Source: Planctomycetota bacterium
GTDB lineage: Bacteria; Planctomycetota; Phycisphaerae; Sedimentisphaerales; Anaerobacaceae
Assembly: GCA_026386835.1 (NCBI GenBank)
Contig: JAPLMV010000043.1
Span: 1 to 5,683, forward strand
Length of the DNA: 5,683 nucleotides
Direction of reading: 5' to 3'
Shown here: in pieces, positions 1 through 5,624 of the stretch
How the letters are laid out: every line of letters starts with the position of its first letter
How positions within the stretch are numbered: position 1 is the stretch's first letter
Notes under the pieces: generated by a model
Seen by the model: only the letters and a program-made list of their open reading frames with translations
The model's database searches: none
Told to the model about the DNA's origin: nothing
Translations under genes and position numbers: made by a program

Positions 1-789
1 GACGAACACCCAGTCGGCGCCCAGCTTCTCGGAAATGAACCGGAGATAATGGTTAAAGCCGCCCAGGCAGTCACAAACATCGGCTATGACGTACTGGACC
101 TTAATTTCGCCTGCCCTGCCCCGAAGGTTCTACGGCGATGCCGCGGCGGATATATGATGCAGGAGCCGCAAAAAGTTATAGATATTTACCGAAAAGTACG
201 CCAGGTTGTCAGTTGTCCATTGCTTATGAAACTGCGAATCGGCTTTGACGATACCGCCCAGTCACGGGATAATTTTTGGGAAATTGCGTCACAGGCCTGC
301 AGCGAAAATGTCGACGCCCTCGTGGTGCACGGACGAACAACTCTGCAAAAATTCAGGGGACAGGCCGACTGGCAGATACTGGCCGAACTTAAACGGCAAT
401 TTCCGAAAACAACAATAATCGGAAGCGGGGACTTATTCGATGCCGAAACAATCGCCCAGCGGCTGAAAACCGCAGGCATTGACGGCGTGGCGATTGCCCG
501 GGGCGCTATCGGTAATCCGTGGATTTTTCGCAACCTGCGGGCTGTGCTCGAAGGCAAACCGCTGCCCCCGCCGCCCAGTCTTACCGAACAGGGAGAAGTG
601 ATATTGAAACACTACGAATTAATCTGCCAATTATATGTTATCGCTAAAACAACCAGATATTTTCGCAAATTCCTTGTCAACTACTGCAAACTTCATCCGG
701 AACGCAGAAAAGTCCAGAAAGCATTATTAGCTGTTAGAAAACAGGATGAATTGGTGCCTGCGATAAAACAGTGGTACGGCCTCGGTTAA
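1..789 (+). CDS. tRNA-dihydrouridine synthase (DusB-like), 5'-truncated by window edge
   Basis: This is an FMN-dependent enzyme that reduces specific uridines in tRNA to 5,6-dihydrouridine using NADPH; it acts in the cytoplasm. The frame is open from base 1, and the codons before the first ATG (base 49) already read as Dus sequence (HPVGAQLLGNEPE), so the true start lies upstream and 49 is an internal Met. Numbering visible residues from base 1, the active-site loop N-F-A-C38-P is followed by KVLRRCRGG, then the MKLRIG strand (K77), the flavin-binding VHGRT (H110) with ADW after it, the GSGD turn (about 141-144), and the phosphate-binding RGAIGNPWIF (about 167-176). The C-terminal helical tRNA-binding domain follows (YFRKFL...HPERRK). 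About 262 residues are visible; the family usually has 310-350, so only some 60-80 are missing. RCRGG in place of the usual GxGA is typical of planctomycetal Dus proteins as I recall them. The Dus assignment is firm; the DusB subclass is less so. Confidence 0.93.
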   Translation, partial: DEHPVGAQLLGNEPEIMVKAAQAVTNIGYDVLDLNFACPAPKVLRRCRGGYMMQEPQKVIDIYRKVRQVVSCPLLMKLRIGFDDTAQSRDNFWEIASQACSENVDALVVHGRTTLQKFRGQADWQILAELKRQFPKTTIIGSGDLFDAETIAQRLKTAGIDGVAIARGAIGNPWIFRNLRAVLEGKPLPPPPSLTEQGEVILKHYELICQLYVIAKTTRYFRKFLVNYCKLHPERRKVQKALLAVRKQDELVPAIKQWYGLG

Positions 790-816
790 AACATTGAAAC
801 GCCTGACGTGCGGCAA

Positions 817-2223
817 TCAATCAAGAAGAACTTCCTGCTGATATTGGGGCACTATTACCTGCCAGCCGGTCTTTTCCCTGATAAACTCGCCGAATGACTT
901 TGCACTTTTACTTTCGCCGTGAACCACAAAAACCTCTCTGGGCGGTATTTGGAATCCAAGGAGCCATTTAAGAAGCTCATCCCTGTCGGCATGGGCTGAA
1001 AAACCGTGTATCTGCACAATTCTTGCCCTGACCGGATACTGCTGGCCGAGTATTCGCACTTCCCTGACGCCATCAACGATTTGTCTGCCGAGCGTACCTG
1101 CCGCCTGGTATCCGACAAACATTACGGTGTTTTCGCGTCTTGATATGTTATTGACAAGATGATGTTTAACCCTGCCTGCATTGCACATCCCTGAGCCGGC
1201 TATTACCATAACGGGGCCTTTCATTTTATTGATGGCTTTTGACTCTTCCACGTCGCTTGTCATCTCAAGGCCAGGCGTATTGAAAAGCGAGCTGTTCCGT
1301 TTGACCGAATCTGTCATTTCCTCATCAAACAGCTCGGGATGGCGATGAAAAACCTCTGTGATTTTAGAGGCCATCGGACTATCCAGAAAAATTCTTAACG
1401 GCGGTATCGCTTTGTCAGTCAGCAATTCGTTTATGTAATATAAGACCTCCTGAGACCGCTCCAGTGCAAAACTCGGGACAATAATATTGCCTCCGGCTTT
1501 AACCGTTGAGTTTATTACCTCGGCGATAATCTTTTTTATATCCTCAGTATCCTCGTGAAGCCGGTCTCCGTATGTAGACTCGATAAGAACGTAGTCTGCC
1601 CGCTGACCCATGGCCAAATCCTGTATTATAGGCCTGTTCGGCCTGCCGATATCGCCGGAAAACAGCACTACCCGCTCCTGACCATCCAAATGTATCCGCA
1701 CCCTTATTATCGATGAGCCGAGCACATGGCCGGCATTAAAAAATTCCGCCTCTACTCCATCCTTGATGTTTGTCGATGCATTATACGCAACAGTGGTAAA
1801 TTGCGGAAAACAGGCCTCGGCATCCTCAACTGTGTACAGCGGAATTTCGGGGTATTGCGTTTCCCGTCCTTCTTTTTTGTGTCTTTTGAGTTTATGCTCG
1901 GAATCTTCTTCTTGTATCTTTGCCGAGTCGAGTAATATGATTTTTGCAAGGTCGGCTGTCGCATCAGTGCAGTATATCCTGCCCTTGAAGCCGTCCTTAA
2001 CGAGCTTAGGCAGCAATCCGCAATGGTCCAGATGGGCATGCGTTAAAAGTACCGCATCAATGCCGGACGGTTTTACAGGAAACGAATCCCAGTTTCTGTT
2101 GCCAAATTGCCTTTCCTGATAAAGCCCGCAATCAACGAGAATAGTAGTTCCATCTACACTGAGAAGGTGACGAGAACCGGTAACGTTTTGAGCGGCACCA
2201 AGAAAGCTAAGTTTTATCTGCAT
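817..2223 (-). CDS. MBL-fold/beta-CASP RNase (RNA-processing metallo-hydrolase), 468 aa
   Basis: This is a zinc-dependent ribonuclease of the metallo-beta-lactamase/beta-CASP superfamily, the group containing CPSF73-like and archaeal/bacterial RNA-processing nucleases; the expected role is cytoplasmic RNA cleavage or decay. All the metal-binding signatures are present: motif 1 at D31, motif 2 H62-A-H64-L-D66-H67, motif 3 H166 in AGHVLGS, and motif 4 D191 in SGDIG. The beta-CASP motifs follow: A at E215 (ESTYGDR), B at H411 (GFSAHAD), and C at H435 (VVHGE). Length and completeness fit an active enzyme, and there is no KH domain. The start ATG at 2221-2223 gives the typical N-terminus (IKLSFLGAAQNVTGS) and is preceded by a weak GGA about six bases upstream. 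It is transcribed alone and converges on the dus gene with a 27-bp gap; no clear terminator lies between them. The RNA substrate cannot be told from sequence. Confidence 0.93.
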   Translation of the reverse strand: MQIKLSFLGAAQNVTGSRHLLSVDGTTILVDCGLYQERQFGNRNWDSFPVKPSGIDAVLLTHAHLDHCGLLPKLVKDGFKGRIYCTDATADLAKIILLDSAKIQEEDSEHKLKRHKKEGRETQYPEIPLYTVEDAEACFPQFTTVAYNASTNIKDGVEAEFFNAGHVLGSSIIRVRIHLDGQERVVLFSGDIGRPNRPIIQDLAMGQRADYVLIESTYGDRLHEDTEDIKKIIAEVINSTVKAGGNIIVPSFALERSQEVLYYINELLTDKAIPPLRIFLDSPMASKITEVFHRHPELFDEEMTDSVKRNSSLFNTPGLEMTSDVEESKAINKMKGPVMVIAGSGMCNAGRVKHHLVNNISRRENTVMFVGYQAAGTLGRQIVDGVREVRILGQQYPVRARIVQIHGFSAHADRDELLKWLLGFQIPPREVFVVHGESKSAKSFGEFIREKTGWQVIVPQYQQEVLLD

Positions 2224-2409
2224 AATTTATCCAGCCATTGACTGTTATCCAATTATGAATTAAAAGGCATATTTTACCGCTTACAGCGAAATTAACAAGT
2301 GCTTTTGATAAATTACCTTAACCAGCGGTGCTCCTGCCGTTTGTAGGTGAAACTCCAAGGTTGTCAGAAGTCAGTTTTCAGATTACAGATGAAAGACAAG
2401 TCAAAAGAT
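2224..2409. other. intergenic spacer without a visible gene
   Basis: This stretch lies between the start of the beta-CASP RNase gene and the terminator of the 224-aa gene. Apart from the possible promoter near 2271-2298, I see no start codon with a ribosome-binding site leading a credible reading frame, no tRNA-like folding pattern and no repeat. Confidence 0.5.
2271..2298 (-). promoter_or_regulatory. possible sigma70-type promoter of the beta-CASP RNase gene
   Basis: On the minus strand TTGTTA (2298-2293) is followed after 16 bp by TAAAAT (2276-2271). This is a reasonable -35/-10 pair and would give a leader of roughly 40 nt before the ATG at 2223. It is a visual match only, in an A+T-rich spacer where chance matches are common. 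Confidence 0.35.
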
Positions 2410-2449
2410 AAAAAGCTATCGGCCCCCATCTTTACTGAGAGCCGATAGC
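2410..2449 (-). terminator. rho-independent terminator of the 224-aa gene
   Basis: A perfect 9-bp inverted repeat, GCTATCGGC (2415-2423) and GCCGATAGC (2441-2449), encloses a 17-nt loop. Read on the minus strand the stem is followed directly by TTTTT and, after ATC, another TTTT (2414-2403). It starts 13 bp past the stop codon of the gene at 2463-3137, where an intrinsic terminator is expected. The plus strand has no T-run after the stem, so it is directional. Confidence 0.85.
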
Positions 2450-2462
2450 CGGTTTCAAACTT

Positions 2463-3137
2463 TTACGCTGCTATCGTTGCACTGACGGTTTCTGACCATG
2501 GTCCTTTTTCACCGCCGCTTTTAACCCATCTCAACATATAATGGGCGGTCTTTCCGCCATTGGCGCCGTCATATTCGGCAACATACGGACTGGCCGAGTC
2601 CAGCGACAAAAAGCTGAGTCCATCGGCGTCGGACGGAGCCGCTTCGCCCGCAGCGGATACCTTTACCCAGATCTCACAGCCCATCACGCCTGCCGGTTTG
2701 GCACGCTTTGTCGGGGTCGCCTCATCAGAAAAACGAATCTCATGGCGTAATCGCTGGCTGGTATCGACTACTCCTATCGGCCTTGTCGAAATACCGCCGA
2801 CTGACATCGTTTTGATGGTATCGGCTACCGTAATTCCAAGCGCTGCCCGCTCGGCGTCATTGACACTGGAAGAGGCCTGAAGCCGCTGCACCATCTGCCT
2901 TACCGCCGTCTCGAGAGCATCGCGACTGTCATCCTTTGCCTGCCGTGCCGATTGTGCTGCCTGCTGGGCGGTAACATTGGCTGTCATTTTCATAGTAAAA
3001 TCCATGCTGGCACTCGATATAGGCATCATATCGGCGAGCAATATACCCAAGTCTGCGAAATGAGCGGTGGCATAGGTAACAAAGTTACCCATCCACAACT
3101 GAAATCCGGTGTCTGAACGTGGAATGTAATCCGGCAT
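2463..3137 (-). CDS. conserved protein of unknown function, helical N-terminus plus Fn3/Ig-like C-terminus (224 aa)
   Basis: I recognise this as a conserved uncharacterised type seen in planctomycetes and related phyla, but I know no function or name for it. Residues 1-38 (Y4, W15, F19, Y22) form a conserved-looking leader. Residues 52-100 are Ala/Gln/Arg-rich and likely helical (QQAAQSARQAKDD, then RQMVQRLQ). After a linker with TRPIGVVDTSQRLRHEI, residues 132-224 look like beta strands: GVMGCEIWVKV at 150-160, a YVAEYDG strand, and a closing HYMLRWV...GPWSETVSATI resembling the last strands of a fibronectin type III domain. No signal peptide or membrane segment is visible. The start is supported by GAAAGGG seven bases upstream (3145-3151). 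It is a single-gene unit with its own terminator. A structural or surface-associated role is possible, but no activity can be claimed. Confidence 0.82.
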   Translation of the reverse strand: MPDYIPRSDTGFQLWMGNFVTYATAHFADLGILLADMMPISSASMDFTMKMTANVTAQQAAQSARQAKDDSRDALETAVRQMVQRLQASSSVNDAERAALGITVADTIKTMSVGGISTRPIGVVDTSQRLRHEIRFSDEATPTKRAKPAGVMGCEIWVKVSAAGEAAPSDADGLSFLSLDSASPYVAEYDGANGGKTAHYMLRWVKSGGEKGPWSETVSATIAA

Positions 3138-3144
3138 TGTAAAA

Positions 3145-3151
3145 CCCTTTC
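3145..3151 (-). promoter_or_regulatory. ribosome-binding site of the 224-aa gene
   Basis: GAAAGGG on the minus strand stands seven bases before the ATG at 3137-3135. It is one of the best Shine-Dalgarno sequences in the window and decides this start. No convincing -35/-10 pair was found in the 110 bp further upstream. Confidence 0.7.
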
Positions 3152-3257
3152 ATAAAAATAGTGAAACATTGATGCCCCGCCCTTTGCGGAACTCATTTAC
3201 CCCTTTGTTTTGGATCTATTCTTTCAGCCATTGCAGTCATCTATGAACGCATTTTCG

Positions 3258-3551
3258 CTATATCTCTATAACTTCTGAATAGAGAGATGGAAGCGCATTC
3301 TGCCGCAAACGGAACTTAGTGCCATGATTGTGACCTGTTCGTGCATCGAAATCTACATAGACATATCCTTTTTCGATAGCATCTGTAAAGGCACAAACAC
3401 TAAACTTTATGAGCATAAAAATTTTTTCATAGGAAAAATATTCTTTTCCATTTTCCACCTTAGTTTTTGCTTGTACATAAAAGCAATTCAGCAGTTTAGT
3501 ACCAGCTTTATGTCCGAGATCATCAAATCCCCAATATGGTTGTGGGGTCAT
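3258..3551 (-). CDS. C-terminal portion of an MvaI/BcnI-type restriction endonuclease (97 aa)
   Basis: The sequence matches my memory of the C-terminal part of MvaI/BcnI-family type II restriction endonucleases: a WGFDDL segment (residues 7-12), FYVQAKTK (about 24-31), a KEYFSYEKI segment (about 36-44), then YVYVDFDARTGHNHGTKFR (about 63-81), the most telling stretch. Whole enzymes of this family are about 250 residues and carry the catalytic acidic/Lys motif before this region; that part is absent here. The region upstream is fully occupied by another gene in a different frame, so a frameshift does not explain the loss. The start ATG overlaps the stop of the preceding gene (TAATG), with no good ribosome-binding site of its own, so translation would be coupled. 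It is the last gene of a four-gene operon and I see no terminator after it. It is either a remnant or a stand-alone DNA-binding subunit; not catalytic by itself. Confidence 0.68.
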   Translation of the reverse strand: MTPQPYWGFDDLGHKAGTKLLNCFYVQAKTKVENGKEYFSYEKIFMLIKFSVCAFTDAIEKGYVYVDFDARTGHNHGTKFRLRQNALPSLYSEVIEI

Positions 3552-4594
3552 TAGAGAATCTTCATTGCCTCAACAAGCTTTAATCCCTTATGCAACTGCA
3601 TCTGCACGGTAAATCTGATACCTTCTGGTGTCAGATAGATATTATCATTAGTTTTTCCGAGCAATCCAAGGTCGGTTGCATAATTTGTATACATCCGAGT
3701 TGCGTTATACTTTGCTTTGTCTGTTTGCCAGTCAAAATATTTTCCAGCATGAAAAGTAAAGTATGCCATCATATGGGTCATAGGCACAGGGTATGTATTT
3801 TTAGAAAGTGCGAAAACAGCTTCTACAGCGGAAGCAATCCCAAGTATAACAGATGATTGGTATGGATTACTCATAACAAAGGAGCGGATTAGAGTAGCCT
3901 GTTTTTCGCTCAATCGAACGGGTAGAATAGGGTCTTTACACTTACAATATTCTTTGCCAAGATTGGTTAATAAGATAGTATCTTTATTGGGCAACCAATC
4001 TATTAACCTAAGCTCATATGTAAATTTTATTTTGTTGTAAAGAGTACGTGGGGAACCACCAAGATGTTTTTGCAATTCTTTGACACTGGTTATTCCACCT
4101 TCAAGCGAGTAAAGCAAGCCATGGATAAGATGGATATTCCATATTCCAATGTCAATCGGCTTTGTTTCTGTAAACAAAGCAATTGGCTTCATATTCTTAT
4201 AGAAATAATTTAGAACTTCAGCGGGGTCATAAATAACACACTTTACATCATCCACCTCGCGTGTTTCGTGTCGCGATCGTCCATCTTCTGTAACAAGCAA
4301 ATATGTACATATTCGCCCCTGAACAAGGTCTCCACGCTCTTGCATTATTAACAAGTCATTTCTATAAGAAGAAAGTTGCTCAACGAATTGTGTCTTGAAA
4401 GGAACAACTTTTAACTCCAACAAGAGCAGTTCAGTACGATATGTATAAAGAAGATCGAGACGCCCTGAAGACATTATCATTTGGCGACATAAAAATCTTG
4501 GTTCGTCCTCAAGGTGCAAAATATTTTTTGTTAAAATGGGAGCACTTACTAAAATATCTTCAATTTGAGATTCTCTGATTTCCATAGGCATCAC
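3551..4594 (-). CDS. PD-(D/E)XK nuclease (NucS/DUF91-like core) with winged-helix-like C-terminal half
   Basis: Residues 5-130 look like a PD-(D/E)XK nuclease core: a helix with E12, then G44-R-L-D47, then LLLLELKV with E60 and K62, and a QLSSY segment (Q73...Y77) like the QxxxY found in RecB/NucS-type nucleases. All expected metal-binding residues are therefore present. Residues about 168-215 (SVKELQKHLGGSPRTLYNKI, then LLTNLGKEY) and 290-330 (MYTNYATDLGLL, then IYLTPEGIRF) read like two winged-helix DNA-binding or protein-contact modules. The start is ambiguous: GTG at 4594, ATG at 4591 (overlapping the upstream TGA as TGATG) or ATG at 4585; the ATG at 4591 is attractive for translational coupling. 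It lies between methyltransferase- and restriction-endonuclease-like genes, so the inferred job is DNA cleavage in restriction or defence. The fold call is fairly sure; the exact family is not. Confidence 0.75.
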   Translation of the reverse strand: MMPMEIRESQIEDILVSAPILTKNILHLEDEPRFLCRQMIMSSGRLDLLYTYRTELLLLELKVVPFKTQFVEQLSSYRNDLLIMQERGDLVQGRICTYLLVTEDGRSRHETREVDDVKCVIYDPAEVLNYFYKNMKPIALFTETKPIDIGIWNIHLIHGLLYSLEGGITSVKELQKHLGGSPRTLYNKIKFTYELRLIDWLPNKDTILLTNLGKEYCKCKDPILPVRLSEKQATLIRSFVMSNPYQSSVILGIASAVEAVFALSKNTYPVPMTHMMAYFTFHAGKYFDWQTDKAKYNATRMYTNYATDLGLLGKTNDNIYLTPEGIRFTVQMQLHKGLKLVEAMKIL

Positions 4595-4788
4595 GGATAA
4601 ATTTCAAACTCACTGATTCCAAGTTTATTTTGAATTTCACTTACAAGTGAATCACGGATATTGCCAATCATTTCAATATCCCACGGAATTTGTCGTTTCG
4701 TTGGGTTTGTTTGATGGATAAGCTCGAATATGGAATTATCAACCAAATCTTGTCGCCTGATTTGATCATCGCTCATTTCAATAGCCAT
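4591..4788 (-). CDS. small uncharacterised protein of the restriction-modification-like operon (65 aa)
   Basis: I cannot assign a function. The protein is acidic and probably mostly helical: DDQIRRQDLVDNSIFELI (residues 7-24) is an amphipathic helix, a central NPTKRQIPWDIEMIG segment follows, then a second helix (IRDSLVSEIQNKLG) and an aromatic end, FEIYP. I have the impression of similar small proteins next to DNA methyltransferases, which would fit an accessory or controlling subunit, but it has no helix-turn-helix typical of C-proteins. The ATG at 4788 is supported by AAGGG seven bases upstream. The gene starts 10 bp after the methyltransferase fragment and its TGA overlaps the start of the nuclease gene, so it sits in the middle of a coupled operon. 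Confidence 0.68.
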   Translation of the reverse strand: MAIEMSDDQIRRQDLVDNSIFELIHQTNPTKRQIPWDIEMIGNIRDSLVSEIQNKLGISEFEIYP

Positions 4789-4795
4789 TTATTTA

Positions 4796-4800
4796 CCCTT
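4796..4800 (-). promoter_or_regulatory. ribosome-binding site of the 65-aa gene, overlapping the upstream stop codon
   Basis: AAGGG on the minus strand lies seven bases before the ATG at 4788. Its first two A's are the last two bases of the methyltransferase-fragment stop codon (TAA, 4801-4799). The overlap shows the stop and the next gene's initiation signal are interlocked, which argues against that stop being a random recent mutation. Confidence 0.6.
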
Positions 4801-5200
4801 AAAGTTCAACATACGAGGCTTGGAGGTCGAATCCTACGCTATTTCTATTCAGGTCATTAGCTGCGATTAACGTTGTACCACTTCCAACAAAAGGGTCTAA
4901 AACCAGTTCACCTTGATGAGTAAAAAGCTCGATTACTTTTTTGGCAAGTGAAATTGGAAACGTAGCGGGATGAAGCGTCTTGTCTCTTATGTCTCTGCCC
5001 TCGTAGTAAAACTGCCAGACACCTATTTGACTTTTCATCCATTCTTTCGCCGTCATGCAGTTTATGTTTGTTGGTTTACAATCGCAAGTTCGCAAAGAAT
5101 TTATCTGTAGTTTCTTCCCATGCAACGAATCTCCCTTAAGAATACTCGTTGGCAAACATTTTGATATTTTTTCTTCATCAAGAGTAATTGAATATGCCAT
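4799..5200 (-). CDS. N4-cytosine/N6-adenine DNA methyltransferase fragment, SAM-binding part only (133 aa)
   Basis: Residues 47-133 are typical of amino-group DNA methyltransferases (Pfam N6_N4_Mtase type): NCMTAKEWMKSQIGVW at 47-62, RDIRD at 69-73, motif X H77-P-A-T-F-P82, motif I D102-PFVGSGTT-110 binding S-adenosylmethionine, and motif II ending with D125. The protein stops at SYVEL, exactly where the family continues into a helix and, in relatives I remember, into the catalytic SPPY/DPPY motif IV and target-recognition region. Neither is found before or after, so this product cannot methylate alone. Full-length relatives are over 250 residues. The ATG at 5200 has only a weak AGG seven bases upstream. 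It heads the operon. It could be a truncated gene, or one half of a split methyltransferase whose partner lies outside the window. Confidence 0.75.
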   Translation of the reverse strand: MAYSITLDEEKISKCLPTSILKGDSLHGKKLQINSLRTCDCKPTNINCMTAKEWMKSQIGVWQFYYEGRDIRDKTLHPATFPISLAKKVIELFTHQGELVLDPFVGSGTTLIAANDLNRNSVGFDLQASYVEL

Positions 5201-5221
5201 ATATTTTGCCTAACTGCCTTA

Positions 5222-5251
5222 ATTTTAACAGCTTAAACCTCTTTTTGTCCG
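5222..5251 (-). promoter_or_regulatory. possible promoter of the four-gene restriction-modification-like operon
   Basis: On the minus strand CGGACA (5251-5246), 18 bp and TAAAAT (5227-5222) form a weak -35/-10 pair that would start transcription just ahead of the ATG at 5200, leaving a very short leader. The -35 matches consensus only in its last four bases, so this is tentative. Confidence 0.25.
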
Positions 5252-5254
5252 TAC

Positions 5255-5276
5255 CTACCTGCCAACAGGCAGATAG
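5255..5276. repeat. imperfect hairpin, REP-like
   Basis: CTACCTGCC (5255-5263) and GGCAGATAG (5268-5276) pair over nine positions with one mismatch around an AACA loop. No T-run follows on either strand, so it is not an intrinsic terminator. It stands about 55 bp upstream of the methyltransferase-fragment start. It resembles dispersed intergenic palindromes, but a second copy is not present in this window. Confidence 0.4.
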
Positions 5277-5396
5277 AATGCCAGATTGTAAGCCAATAAT
5301 GCTGCGATGTAAAGCCGCAATTTCAAGAGTTTTTTGTTTCTTTTCATTGCCTAAAGCCGCGTTTTCAGGTTAAAAACGCACTTTTGCCAAGGAACT

Positions 5397-5543
5397 GGTC
5401 ATCCGTTGCCTTATACGGGTCATCCGTTGCCCTCCACGGATCAATCGTACACTTATACAGGTCATCCGTACACTTCTACGAGTTGTCCGTACACATATAC
5501 GGGTCATCCGTTCACTTATACGGATCGTCCGTTGCCCTCCACC
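5397..5543 (+). repeat. tandem array of seven 21-bp imperfect repeats
   Basis: Seven units begin at 5397, 5418, 5439, 5460, 5481, 5502 and 5523, each exactly 21 bp with no indels. The consensus starts GGTCATCCGT, continues with TGCC or ACAC, and ends TTATACG or CTCCACG. Units differ by substitution only. Two tail variants occur: the TTGCC...CTCC type in units 2 and 7, and the ACACTTAT type in units 3-6. Across unit junctions ACG...CGT arms recur (ACGG-n5-CCGT at 5415-5427 and 5499-5511; ACGGA-TCG-TCCGT at 5520-5532), so each period carries a small dyad. No spacers separate the copies. Confidence 0.93.
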
Positions 5544-5574
5544 AGGCTGTGTCGCAATTATTATAATAAACCAT

Positions 5575-5604
5575 TTGCTATTTGCCTCTAAAATGCGCTA
5601 AAAT
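5575..5604 (+). promoter_or_regulatory. possible transposase promoter
   Basis: TTGCTA (5575-5580), 18 bp and TAAAAT (5599-5604) form a plausible -35/-10 pair about 28 bp before the transposase ATG, inside the presumed element. This is a visual match only. Confidence 0.35.
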
Positions 5605-5617
5605 CCTGCTTGGAATT

Positions 5618-5624
5618 GAAAGGG
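5618..5624 (+). promoter_or_regulatory. ribosome-binding site of the transposase
   Basis: GAAAGGG ends eight bases before the ATG at 5633 and fixes the start of the transposase reading frame. Confidence 0.65.

Noticed and set aside
790..816. Shared terminator between the convergent dus and beta-CASP genes
   Set aside because: The 27-bp gap has only a weak GCC/GGC pairing and no T-run on either side.
1763..2119. Plus-strand open frame opposite the beta-CASP RNase gene
   Set aside because: It lies wholly inside a gene with complete catalytic motifs on the other strand, and its Ser/Cys-rich product resembles no family; it is a shadow frame. The same holds for open frames antisense to dus (186-557), the 224-aa gene (2541-2880) and the nuclease (3590-3856).
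3324..3554. Plus-strand 76-codon frame opposite the MvaI/BcnI-like fragment
   Set aside because: The minus-strand frame carries recognisable family sequence and is coupled to the upstream gene; the plus frame has no ribosome-binding site and gives a low-complexity Phe/Ile-rich peptide.
3258..4594. Frameshift within a single long endonuclease gene as the reason for the 97-aa fragment
   Set aside because: The preceding 347-aa frame is itself a coherent nuclease-plus-winged-helix protein up to its stop, so it occupies the space where the missing MvaI/BcnI catalytic half would have to be; the half is absent rather than shifted.
5255..5276. Hairpin considered as an intrinsic terminator
   Set aside because: No run of T follows the stem on either strand, and no gene ends nearby.
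5397..5543. Repeat array considered as a CRISPR array
   Set aside because: The units are directly adjacent without spacers, the unit is only 21 bp and imperfect, and no cas genes are visible.
5384..5566. A 60-codon plus-strand frame through the tandem repeats, and another in a second frame (5406-5591)
   Set aside because: Both are open because the 21-bp unit is divisible by three and has no stop in those frames. There is no good ribosome-binding site, and both run across the presumed insertion-sequence boundary, so neither is annotated as a gene.
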